Assembly: GCA_036490175.1 (NCBI GenBank)
Contig: DASXEJ010000119.1
Coordinates: 1-64,000, forward strand
Direction: 5' to 3'
DNA length: 64,000 nucleotides
From: Pirellulales bacterium
Lineage (GTDB): Bacteria > Planctomycetota > Planctomycetia > Pirellulales > JACPPG01
Part shown: piece by piece, positions 56,555-64,000 of the stretch
How positions within the stretch are numbered: the first letter of the stretch is position 1
Layout of the letters: every line of letters begins with the position of its first letter
Notes under the pieces: model-generated
What the model saw: the letters and a program-made list of their open reading frames with translations, nothing else
What the model was told of the DNA's origin: nothing
Database searches by the model: none
Position numbers and translations under genes: made by a program

Positions 56555-57670
56555 TTAGCGAGTCATCGTCGGATCGGAGGGCAAGCCAGTGCCCAGCGCG
56601 TTGGTCGCTGGTGTCGCAGGCATCGCCGTACCCGGTGCCGAGGAATACGCCTCGTCATACCCGGCAGGATGAACGCCAGAACCGGTTGCCCCGTATCCGC
56701 TCGGCACACTGCCGCCTTGCGAAGTGGGCACATAGTCCGACGTGCCGCCAGGGCGGTACGGAGCACTCGCCGAGGGCGCGGTCGAAGACGCGGGGGTCGT
56801 CGGATAAGCCGATCCCTGGTACGCACCCGCACCAGCAGCCGCCGGCGTCGTGGCGGCTGGATAAGACGAGCTAGCGGCCGGGCTGGTGTAGCCATTCGAG
56901 GCCGGGGCCGAACTGCCGTAGGGCGAGTACCGGCTATCGGCAGTCTGTGCGACAGGGCTACCGCTGGCGGTGCCCGCGTACGGAGCGGTATCGCTAGGCG
57001 GCGGGCTCGTCCCTGTCGGGGGCGCCCAACTCTGCGTGGCGCCCGTGGCTGGTGGCGTCCATGCCTGTGCGGCGCCACTGGCCGGATAGCTCGAAGCAGT
57101 CTGCGGATAAGCGCCCGTGGCTGCGGGCTGTCCATAGGCACCGGCCGCCGGAGCTCCATAGGCGGCGGGCGTCGCCGGGGCACCGTAAGCACCTGCCCCG
57201 GCAGTAGCAGTGCTGTTGTATAAGCCTTCTTGAGGAGCCGCAGCCGCGGCACCGGTGCTTGGATAACCGGCCGCTGGCGTAGTGCCCGCTCCCGCCAAGT
57301 TACCAGCACCCGCGCCATAGGTCGAAGCTGTTCCATAAGCGGACGGGCTGCCTGGATAGGCAGTTGCCGCGGCGCCGGCCGCTTCAGGATACAAACCCGC
57401 ACCGGTCGTCGCGGCGGACGCCTGAGGCGCGTAGTTGTTGCCTACGTTGTACGCAGGTGTTTGTGTGGAGGGCATGGCAACGCCACCAGCAGCGTTGCCC
57501 GTATAACTTCCGGGTGTCGCGGCGGCGCCCGGCACGGCGGCGCTACCAGGATAGGCCTGCGAAACGGCCGGATCTTTTTTAGCCCACGGCCAAGTGGCGC
57601 CGCTTTGGCAACCTGTCAACGCCACGGCCACAAGGCTGAGGATTACTGCTTGCGCGACCGGAAAATACAT
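56555..57670 (-). CDS. Low-complexity Ala/Gly/Ser/Thr/Tyr-rich lipoprotein
   Basis: The 371-residue product has a lipoprotein signal peptide (AVILSLVAVALTGC, lipobox LTGC). After residue 40 it is almost all Ala, Gly, Pro, Ser, Thr and Tyr, with short irregular repeats (SAYGTASTYGAGAGNLAG; YPSTGAAAAAP). It has no recognised domain and is probably a disordered surface lipoprotein. It converges with the GAF-SpoIIE gene, 7 bp apart. The composition favours compositional bias, so the frame is supported mainly by the signal peptide. Confidence 0.75.
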   Translation of the reverse strand: MYFPVAQAVILSLVAVALTGCQSGATWPWAKKDPAVSQAYPGSAAVPGAAATPGSYTGNAAGGVAMPSTQTPAYNVGNNYAPQASAATTGAGLYPEAAGAAATAYPGSPSAYGTASTYGAGAGNLAGAGTTPAAGYPSTGAAAAAPQEGLYNSTATAGAGAYGAPATPAAYGAPAAGAYGQPAATGAYPQTASSYPASGAAQAWTPPATGATQSWAPPTGTSPPPSDTAPYAGTASGSPVAQTADSRYSPYGSSAPASNGYTSPAASSSYPAATTPAAAGAGAYQGSAYPTTPASSTAPSASAPYRPGGTSDYVPTSQGGSVPSGYGATGSGVHPAGYDEAYSSAPGTAMPATPATNALGTGLPSDPTMTR

Positions 57671-58069
57671 GGCTCGCTCGCCCTGTTACTTGAGATATGG
57701 CAGGGAACCCATCGGCCGTCCGGCTTCCGTGCCGCGCCGCTGGACCACTGTTGTCCCTGAGATTTGACAGATGTGCTCAATCGAGTGAATCGAGCGCAAG
57801 CCCAACCCGCTAGATTGTCATAGAGACAGTATCGGACGACGGCACCGCTTCTCTCGATTCAATCGCGCAAACAAGCACGATTGACAGAGAGCACGCCACG
57901 GGCGCAACCGGGCGGGGATTATAGAGGCCCGCGACGGCACGTCAACGGCAATATCCGCCGGTACCTGCGCGGTAGCGATGTTCCGCTAGCAGTCGGAAGC
58001 ACACGCGGCTGACGCGCATCACGTTGTGCAACGCGCCGTGGTGCTGTTAACGGACTAGCGTTTGGCAGA
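57671..58069. other. Intergenic, 399 bp
   Basis: The gap between the sod gene and the low-complexity lipoprotein gene. It should carry the lipoprotein promoter on the minus strand. A TTGACA occurs on the plus strand (57880-57885) without a -10 at proper spacing. No terminator, repeat or RNA gene is evident. Confidence 0.35.
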
Positions 58070-58681
58070 CTAGCGTTTGGCGGCCGCGTAGCGTTCGGCA
58101 ACGGCCGGCCAATTAACCACGTTCCAAAATGCGGCGGCATAGTCGGGCCGGCGATTTTGGTACTTCAGGTAGTACGCGTGCTCCCACACGTCCAAGCCCA
58201 GGACGGGCGTGTTGCCGTGCATCAGCGGGCTGTCTTGATTAGGTGTGCTCTCGACCAGGAGCTTGCCCCCGGGACCTACGCTGAGCCAAGCCCAACCGCT
58301 GCCGAAGCGTGTGGCCGCGGCATTGGCAAAGGCCTCTTTGAAGGGATCAAAACCACCCAGGTCGGCCTTGATGGCATCGGCCAACGCGCCCGACGGTTGG
58401 CCGCCAGCATGTGGCGCCATGATGGTCCAGAACAAAGAATGGTTGGCGTGGCCGCCACCGTTATTGCGGACCACGGTGCGAATGTTTTCCGGAACCTTGT
58501 CGATCGCCGCCACCAGCGCCTCGATGGACTGGTTGCCCAACTCCGTTCCCTGAATCGCGTTATTCAGATTCGTCACGTACGCGGCATGATGCTTGTCGTG
58601 ATGGATCTCCATCGTCCGCGCGTCGATATGGGGCTCTAAGGCGTCAAAGGCGTACGGGAGGTTGGGTACGGTATAAGCCAT
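58070..58681 (-). CDS. sodA: Superoxide dismutase, Mn/Fe family (Mn-type residues)
   Basis: The ATG at 58681 has GGAGAT 7 nt upstream; it follows the usual [20 protein letters not shown] start. The 203-residue product has the metal ligands in [21 protein letters not shown] and DVWEHAYY. The second-sphere Gln lies in NQDSPL (position of MnSOD Gln146) and a Gly replaces the FeSOD Gln, so it is of the Mn or cambialistic type. It converts superoxide to oxygen and hydrogen peroxide. It is not flanked by related genes. Confidence 0.95.
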   Translation of the reverse strand: MAYTVPNLPYAFDALEPHIDARTMEIHHDKHHAAYVTNLNNAIQGTELGNQSIEALVAAIDKVPENIRTVVRNNGGGHANHSLFWTIMAPHAGGQPSGALADAIKADLGGFDPFKEAFANAAATRFGSGWAWLSVGPGGKLLVESTPNQDSPLMHGNTPVLGLDVWEHAYYLKYQNRRPDYAAAFWNVVNWPAVAERYAAAKR

Positions 58682-58984
58682 GGCTGGTATCTCCAAAGCG
58701 AGCGATTGCGCTCAGTAATCTTGCTTCCGCGCGCAGCATACCCGATCGCGCAGCCGCTGGCAATCAGCCGCAAGATGGGGCTTTTCGACGCCGTCCAGCC
58801 GCCGGCTCGCACCGGATCGAGTGCGAAGCCAGGTGCGCATTTGTGTGCCGCCGAGGGCTTATCCCACCGTGCAAATCCGCGATCAATTCGTGACCGTGAT
58901 GCAGACAAATCGCGGCAAGCATCGACGCTGTAACGCGCGCGTCGTTCGTTGGCAGCACACTTATTGCTCGGGCCGCGGGCGCGC
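58682..58984. other. Intergenic, 303 bp
   Basis: The gap lies between the GGDEF gene and sodA, both on the minus strand. I see no promoter pair, terminator, repeat or gene I can support. Confidence 0.35.
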
Positions 58985-61240
58985 TTACTTCTTCGCCCGC
59001 CACGGATTGAGCAGGTTTCTCGCCCGTCGCAATACGCCCCCTTCGCTGATGGGATCGACCGCCATCAAGTAGGCGCGCAGGCTGATCAATAGCTGCCGCG
59101 CGCGCTCGTCGACAGTTCGCTGCCTGCGCTCGCGGGATTTTTCTGGCCGAATCACGACCTTGATCAACGTTCGCAAAAACACGTCGTGCTTGCGGCCGTC
59201 GGGCGTTTCGTGCTTGTCGCGCTCCTCGCGGAACTCGAGTTCCATCGTGAAGCGCGTCGGACGTTCCGACGTCGAAAGAAAGGGTCGAGCCGGCGGTCCG
59301 CACGTCACGGCCAGCACGACGCGGGTATCCTTCAGATCGATGACCGTAGCATGATGGTCCGCGATAAACCCGCGCAGTTTTTCCACGCTGACGTTTAGCG
59401 GAACATGGCTGGCCATCTGCTGCTCGATCAGTGCTTCGCCGGCCGTAAACTTGCACTTCACGCGAACCAGCGGCTTGTCGGCCGTTTCCTGGCCGGAACC
59501 CAATTGCACGACCTTGTTGCGGCCCTCCTCTTTGGCCACCAACAGGGCGCGATCGGCACGGCGCAGCATCGTGTCGGGCGTATCGCCGGGTTGCATCTCG
59601 GTCACGCCGAAACTGGCCGTGACTTTCTTGCCACCCATGGATTCGTGTTGCGTGCGGGCAAACGCCGTGCGCAACTGGTCGGCACGGCGAAAGACGGTCG
59701 CACTATCGCAATCCGCGCAGAGCATGACGAATTCTTCGCCCCCATAGCGCGCCACGAGATCGCCTGAACGGCAGGATCCCTTCAGCACGGCCGCAAAGGC
59801 GCGGATAACTTCGTCGCCGGCCTGGTGACCGTAAACATCGTTGACTTGCTTGAATAAATCGATGTCGGTGATGATCAGGCTGCAGGACTTTTTACTTTCA
59901 GTATGCGAGGTGACGAATACGTCGAACAAGTGATCGAATTCGGCGCGGTTGGCCAGCTGCGTCAAAGGATCGCGGGTAGCGATGTCTCGTAGATTCTGAC
60001 AGTGCTCCTGCAAACTGGCCTCGTGCGAGGCATCGTGCAACAACACCACCAGTCCCTGCGGCGTGCCATCTTCGGACATCACGGGCGAGGCCTGGGCCTT
60101 GACGCTGATGATGTGCCCTTCGGCATTTCGCAAATTGACTCGCCCCGCCCAGGCCGTGCGCGTCGTCAGGGCATAGGCCATGGGGCATTGCTCGTCATGG
60201 ATCACGCAGCCGTTTTCGTTGCGCAAATGCAACAGTGTCGGCGTCCAATTTCGCAGGTAGGCGCTCTCGGCCGACAGCCCGGTAAGTCGCTCTGCCCCGG
60301 GATTCCAGCGGATGACGCGCAGCGCGGCGTCCAGAAAGATCGTCGCGTCGTCCATCTGTTCGACTAGCCGCTCTTGGAACAGAGGCAATTGGTACAACTG
60401 CGGCGACGGCGCCTCGCCATCATTCAACTTCCATATCGCGTTGACTTCCTTCGGATCGAGCTGCTGCAGCCAACGGCGCGGCACCAGTTCCAATAACTTC
60501 GACTCGTTGCTGTCGTGCAACTCGCAAAACGATTTTACGAGCCGCGGATCAAACTGCCGACCGGACCATTGGTACAGCTCTTGAAACGCCCGCTCGCGCG
60601 ACAGGGCAGGCCGGTAGATCTGCTCGGACGTCATTGAATCGAACGCATCCACGATGGCCACGATCCGCGACCCCAAAGGAATGTTCTCGCCAATGATCCC
60701 TTGCCCGCGTTTGCTGCCGTCGAACCAGGCGGGCGTGTACAGCAGGATGTCCTGCAAAGTCTTCGATGCGCAGCAGCTGCGCAGAATCTCGAGCCCGACC
60801 AGCCAATGGCCGTCGATCACCGCCACTTCCTGCGCGAACAGCGGTCCCGGCTTATTGAGAATTGCCTCGGGCACCCCGATCTTGCCGACGTCGTGCAACA
60901 GTGCCGCGACTTCGATCTCGTCACGTCGCTCGGGCGGTAACCCGATGCGATGCACCCAGGCCGAGCATGTCAGTGCCACCCGCAGACAATGCATGGCCGT
61001 GGGTTCGTGCTTCCACTTGAGCGCCGTGTACAAGCTGCTGGCCAGACCCAGCCGCACCTGGATCAGTGCGTTCTCTTGTGTGGTCGTTAGTTTGAGCGGC
61101 GCATTCCGCGCCCCGTGCGGCGTCTCTTCGAGATCGGAAAGCAACTTCGAAAGCTCGCCGAGCCGTTCGATGTTGGCCACGCCCACGGCGCCGCTATCGA
61201 CCGTCGGCGCACCCGGCTGAATCTGAGGGGAAGGGTCCAT
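58985..61240 (-). CDS. HD-type + PAS + GGDEF signalling protein with C-terminal extension
   Basis: I chose the ATG at 61240 (MDPSPQIQPGAPTVDSGAVG); upstream codons in the frame lack homology. The 751-residue product has an HD domain at about residues 80-260 (LLHDVGKIGVPEAIL; VIDGHWLVGLEIL) that has lost the HHExxDGxGYP motif (YTPAWFDGSKRGQG instead). A PAS region at ~300-410 follows, then a GGDEF domain (TRDPLTQLANRAEFD; ARYGGEEFVML) with intact GGEEF and an I-site RSGD 5 residues before it. After it comes a ~160-residue C-terminal domain I do not recognise, which may be specific to planctomycetes. It is a probable diguanylate cyclase; the HD module looks inactive as a c-di-GMP hydrolase. Confidence 0.85.
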   Translation of the reverse strand: MDPSPQIQPGAPTVDSGAVGVANIERLGELSKLLSDLEETPHGARNAPLKLTTTQENALIQVRLGLASSLYTALKWKHEPTAMHCLRVALTCSAWVHRIGLPPERRDEIEVAALLHDVGKIGVPEAILNKPGPLFAQEVAVIDGHWLVGLEILRSCCASKTLQDILLYTPAWFDGSKRGQGIIGENIPLGSRIVAIVDAFDSMTSEQIYRPALSRERAFQELYQWSGRQFDPRLVKSFCELHDSNESKLLELVPRRWLQQLDPKEVNAIWKLNDGEAPSPQLYQLPLFQERLVEQMDDATIFLDAALRVIRWNPGAERLTGLSAESAYLRNWTPTLLHLRNENGCVIHDEQCPMAYALTTRTAWAGRVNLRNAEGHIISVKAQASPVMSEDGTPQGLVVLLHDASHEASLQEHCQNLRDIATRDPLTQLANRAEFDHLFDVFVTSHTESKKSCSLIITDIDLFKQVNDVYGHQAGDEVIRAFAAVLKGSCRSGDLVARYGGEEFVMLCADCDSATVFRRADQLRTAFARTQHESMGGKKVTASFGVTEMQPGDTPDTMLRRADRALLVAKEEGRNKVVQLGSGQETADKPLVRVKCKFTAGEALIEQQMASHVPLNVSVEKLRGFIADHHATVIDLKDTRVVLAVTCGPPARPFLSTSERPTRFTMELEFREERDKHETPDGRKHDVFLRTLIKVVIRPEKSRERRQRTVDERARQLLISLRAYLMAVDPISEGGVLRRARNLLNPWRAKK

Positions 61241-61645
61241 CGCAAGTATCCAGAACAAGGCGCGTGATCTCTCGACCGGCGGACGCGATCGAACTGCTTT
61301 CGCCCCACGGCGCCCCGACGCGTCCGCCACTGGAAAAAATAGGTCGCGACGCACCCGGTTGCTGGCCAATCTTGGCCCGCACGACAAGAAGCGAGGCGAC
61401 GGCCGACGGCGTCGCGCCGGGTGAAAGGGTTCGAGGGATTGTGCCAACGGCGACCGGCAATGCGAGGGGCATTGCACCACCCCCGGTTGCTCCGGCCCAC
61501 CGGCCTCGGGCGCGCACGCGCGGCGCTTGCGAAACGTTGTCCAGCGACTTAATGTGATGCCTTCGTGATTGTCGGATCAAGGCGGCGTCTGTTGCTCTGC
61601 TGCGCCGCGCAGCCGCGCCACCCCAGAAACACAAGCGAGGTCGAC
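61241..61645. other. Divergent intergenic region, 405 bp
   Basis: The gap lies between the GGDEF gene (minus) and the FAH-family gene (plus). It should hold two promoters. Nothing with a convincing promoter consensus, hairpin or repeat was found. Confidence 0.35.
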
Positions 61646-62512
61646 GTGAGGCTGATAACTTTCCAGGGTCCGCTCGGGCCGCGTGTGGGGGCCGTGCGCG
61701 ATGGCCGTTACGTGGACCTGGAGCGCGTCGATCCCACGCTCCCCCGTTCGATCAAGGAATTTCTGGCCGGCGGTGACGAAATGCTGCGCCGGGCCGCCAA
61801 AGCGCAAACGTTTGGCGAGACGATCGATCCGCGCACAGTGCAGCTTTTGGCGCCCGTACCTGATCCGCAAAAGGTGATCTGCGTGGGGCTGAACTATGCC
61901 GATCACGCGCGGGAAAGTGGCGTCGAGCCGCCGCCCGAGCCGGTGATCTTCAACAAGTTTGCCACCGCGGTGGCCGCTCACGAGAGCACGGTTCTCTTGC
62001 CGCCAGAAAGTCAGGAAGTCGATTACGAAGCCGAGTTGGTCGTCGTCATGGGCCGTCGCGCACGGCGCGTCTCGGTGGCAGACGCCGCGCAGTACATCGG
62101 CGGGTATTGCGTCGGAAACGATGTTTCGGCGCGCGATTGGCAAATCGGCAAGCCGGGCAAGCAATGGCTGCTGGGAAAAACGTTCGACGGGTTTGCGCCG
62201 TTTGGCCCGGCGCTAGTCACGCCTGACGAAATCGGCGATCCCGGCCAATTGCGCATTCAATGCCGGGTGAACGGTCAGGTGCTACAGGATTCGAATACGA
62301 ACCAACTCATCTTTTCCGTGCCGCAAGTCGTGGCTTACGTGTCGCAGGTCTGCACACTGCTACCCGGTGATGTCATCTTTACAGGAACTCCGCCGGGCGT
62401 CGGCTTCGCCCGTACGCCTCCCATCTTTTTGAAGCCGGGTGACGTCGCCGAGGTCGAGATCGATCGTGTCGGGCTGCTGCGCAACACATTCGCCGCGGAT
62501 GCCAAGAGCTAA
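61646..62512 (+). CDS. Fumarylacetoacetate hydrolase (FAH) family protein
   Basis: A GTG at 61646 has GAGG 5 nt upstream and opens at the family N-terminus (MRLITFQGPLGPRVGAVRDG). The 288-residue product shows the FAH motifs: GLNYADHARESG, FNKFATAVAAHESTVLLP, DYEAELVVVMGRRARRVSVA, GYCVGNDVSARDWQ and TFDGFAPFGPALVTPDE. The metal-binding Glu residues lie in EAEL with the following Asp. It could be a fumarylpyruvate hydrolase, oxaloacetate tautomerase or similar enzyme; the substrate is not fixed by sequence. Confidence 0.9.
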   Translation: MRLITFQGPLGPRVGAVRDGRYVDLERVDPTLPRSIKEFLAGGDEMLRRAAKAQTFGETIDPRTVQLLAPVPDPQKVICVGLNYADHARESGVEPPPEPVIFNKFATAVAAHESTVLLPPESQEVDYEAELVVVMGRRARRVSVADAAQYIGGYCVGNDVSARDWQIGKPGKQWLLGKTFDGFAPFGPALVTPDEIGDPGQLRIQCRVNGQVLQDSNTNQLIFSVPQVVAYVSQVCTLLPGDVIFTGTPPGVGFARTPPIFLKPGDVAEVEIDRVGLLRNTFAADAKS

Positions 62513-62566
62513 GACACTGTGCCGACCGCAAGATCGATCGCGGTTGGTGCCCGATCGTGGCGAGCT

Positions 62567-63322
62567 TCAGCACGCGTCGAGATGTGCCCCAGGATTCTGC
62601 TCGGCAGGGGGCATCCTTAACAGCGCCTGTTTCCAATCTCGCGCGCTGGGAAGGTGCAGCGAGAAGCTGGTCTCTTCTTGCACGGTCTCTTCGGCTTCCT
62701 GGCTACCGCGCGTGCGCCAGGCGCGCAACGCGGACCACAGCTTCATGTGCCACGAGGGGTGCGGAGCCGGGTCGAGCTGTTGCCAACGGAACGAGTCTAT
62801 GAAACGACCCGCACCATGCACAAACCGTTCGGGAACCGGAGATCGGCACGCCACCAGGAACAAGCTGCGTGGAAAGTCGACGTCTCCCTGCCAGCCCACG
62901 ATGGCGCCGTCGAGATTGGCCGTCAGCCGTTCGAGACCCAGCGGCGTGAGTACACGCGATAATCCCTCCTGCGGCCGGGCATCGCCAATGTCGGCCGTGA
63001 CCAGTAGCAGGCCGCCGGGCTCTAACAGTGGCAAGACGTACCGCAACAGCTCGGCCGTCTCGTCGAAGCGCTTGACCAGATCCAGGCACAACAAGGTGCG
63101 CAGCGAGCCACGCTCGATCAACACGCTGGGGATCAGCAGCTCGCAATCGCCGAAGCGCGTGGCGGGCACACGACAGTCGAGCGCCACCTTGCCGGCAAAC
63201 TGGCGACGCATCCAATGACGCGCCTCGGCGCTCGAATGGTCGGTGGCGACGTTCGCGACCGGCCCCTCAAGGTCGAGCGTGGCGGCAGCGGCCGTCAGGA
63301 ATTGTTGCACGCAATCGCGCAT
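62567..63322 (-). CDS. Methyltransferase-like protein
   Basis: The ATG at 63322 has GGAGAGG upstream. The 251-residue product contains a Rossmann-like core with LLCLDLVKRFDETAELLRYV and LLEPGGLLLVTADIG, resembling motifs post-I of class I SAM-dependent methyltransferases. The canonical motif I (GxGxG) is not evident (EGPVANVATDHSSAEARHWM), so SAM binding is uncertain. A C-terminal ~70 residues are Trp/Arg-rich. Function unknown. It is convergent with the FAH gene (54-bp gap). Confidence 0.55.
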   Translation of the reverse strand: MRDCVQQFLTAAAATLDLEGPVANVATDHSSAEARHWMRRQFAGKVALDCRVPATRFGDCELLIPSVLIERGSLRTLLCLDLVKRFDETAELLRYVLPLLEPGGLLLVTADIGDARPQEGLSRVLTPLGLERLTANLDGAIVGWQGDVDFPRSLFLVACRSPVPERFVHGAGRFIDSFRWQQLDPAPHPSWHMKLWSALRAWRTRGSQEAEETVQEETSFSLHLPSARDWKQALLRMPPAEQNPGAHLDAC

Positions 63323-63680
63323 AGCGCCTCTCCGGTTTTTTCTGGGCGAGGGAAATTAGCGAAGCGTGGGCAGACGGTCAATCCGAATGCGATTGCGCCA
63401 GCATTGCTAGCGGTGCAGCACTGTTAACACGAGTGATGGCGTCGCTGAAAAACGTCCCGGTGCCAACACGTGCGGCGCGTTTCTTTGAAAGTGCAGAGCA
63501 AGGTGCCGGCGCGCCGAAAGTCACAATGGGCTCGTCGCGCTGCGGCGCCTGCTGGCATGTCTCGCGCTGTTTCCCTTCCGTTCGCGGCCGTCGACCTGCC
63601 GGAACTGCCCGCCGGCCCCCCCAGTGCCCAGCTGCGGCTGCCAACACCCAACCGACCACCTCACGCCCCCAGCGATTTAT
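63323..63680. other. Divergent intergenic region, 358 bp
   Basis: The gap lies between the methyltransferase-like gene and the partial membrane protein gene. Several short Arg/Ala-rich frames cross it but none is supported. No promoter, terminator or repeat stands out. Confidence 0.35.
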
Positions 63681-64000
63681 ATGGTTCAGTTTTTTCGTTC
63701 CCGACAAGGCGATGATCGACGACGACGCGTAGTGGCCGACGAAGGGACCGGCGCCGCCGGCACGCCGGTCGCCAAGTCGACCGCCGCCAATCGATCGTCC
63801 GCGCGACGTTATCCGGCCGAGTCGCTGCGCGAACATCAACCGCGATTGATCGATTTCATTCCGCAGAAACTGCCCAAGCTGATTCTGCTGCTCGCGCTTG
63901 GGCTAACGGTCATCGCCGGGATCGAAGCCGCCTATGCCACCAATGCCTTGCGCGTCGCCGAACATCATTTGCCGACGTTCGATCTGACGGCCGAGGGGAG
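63681..64000 (+). CDS. Membrane protein, 5' part (continues past the window)
   Basis: A frame from the ATG at 63681 runs without a stop to the last base. It begins with MVQFFRSRQGDDRRRRVVAD, a basic Ala/Ser/Arg-rich N-terminus of ~60 residues, then one transmembrane helix (KLILLLALGLTVIAGIEAAY) followed by an exported segment. No ribosome binding site is clear. I do not recognise the family; planctomycete genomes often encode similar N-terminally basic single-span proteins. About 107 codons are visible. Confidence 0.6.
   Translation, partial: MVQFFRSRQGDDRRRRVVADEGTGAAGTPVAKSTAANRSSARRYPAESLREHQPRLIDFIPQKLPKLILLLALGLTVIAGIEAAYATNALRVAEHHLPTFDLTAEG

Noticed and set aside
57880-57920. TTGACA at 57880-57885 (plus) as a promoter
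   Set aside because: There is no -10 at 16-18 bp, and it points toward the 3' end of sodA.

Overview
The window is high-GC chromosomal DNA from a planctomycete, most likely a member of the Pirellulales. That placement is inferred from gene content: DUF1573 and LRR/TPR/PQQ-propeller proteins, a multihaem cytochrome fused to a phosphoesterase-like domain, the small conserved 'RRRFIT..EML..LGYH' protein, and families typical of this phylum. No rRNA or tRNA gene was found to fix the taxonomy. There is no prophage, CRISPR array or intact IS. The only mobile trace is a decayed transposase fragment at about 33.85 kb, beside a half copy of a dispersed palindrome.

Layout. Positions 1-4480 (+) hold the end of an O-antigen ligase/TPR membrane protein, a DUF1573 protein and a tetrahaem cytochrome lipoprotein. 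Positions 4542-36426 are a long run of genes on the minus strand. In transcription order these are: a DJ-1/PfpI protein, a 19-repeat LRR protein, NAD kinase, a secreted repeat-tailed protein, a PfkB kinase, ThpR, RecA, an HtrA-type protease, AlaRS, then rpmF-fabD-fabG-acpP-fabF (ribosome and type II fatty-acid synthesis). These are followed by a secretin-like exported protein, a degenerate ketosynthase, a MalK-type ATPase, nusA-infB-rbfA (transcription/translation), an endonuclease III-like protein, a TPR protein and YebC.

From 36.8 kb the strands alternate. An Mla-type lipid transporter (permease, ATPase, MCE protein) is followed by a PEGA lipoprotein, a PP2C phosphatase, a PQQ-propeller protein, ArfB, an ECF-like sigma factor, a 7Fe ferredoxin, a DUF456 protein and a winged-helix protein. 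Next come TPR and ABC-permease proteins, a DUF4349 lipoprotein, a Gly/Tyr/Cys-rich exported protein, a GAF-SpoIIE phosphatase, a low-complexity lipoprotein, Mn-type SOD, an HD/PAS/GGDEF signalling protein, an FAH-family hydrolase and a methyltransferase-like protein. A membrane protein runs off the right edge.

The most interesting signals are: (1) a ketosynthase paralogue near the fatty-acid genes whose active-site Cys is Glu and whose second His is Asn; (2) a candidate ~206-nt structured non-coding RNA at 46947-47152 (-) with its own promoter-like element and a strong T8 terminator, where a U-G/A-C asymmetry points to the minus strand; (3) a second candidate sRNA (~84 nt, minus) at 52857-52940; (4) a near-consensus recA promoter straddled by a perfect 8-bp dyad that looks like an operator; (5) a GGDEF protein whose HD-GYP-like module has lost its HHE/GYP signature. 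Start sites were moved from the longest open frame wherever a Shine-Dalgarno sequence or family alignment supported it. All domain calls come from reading motifs; no database search was run.
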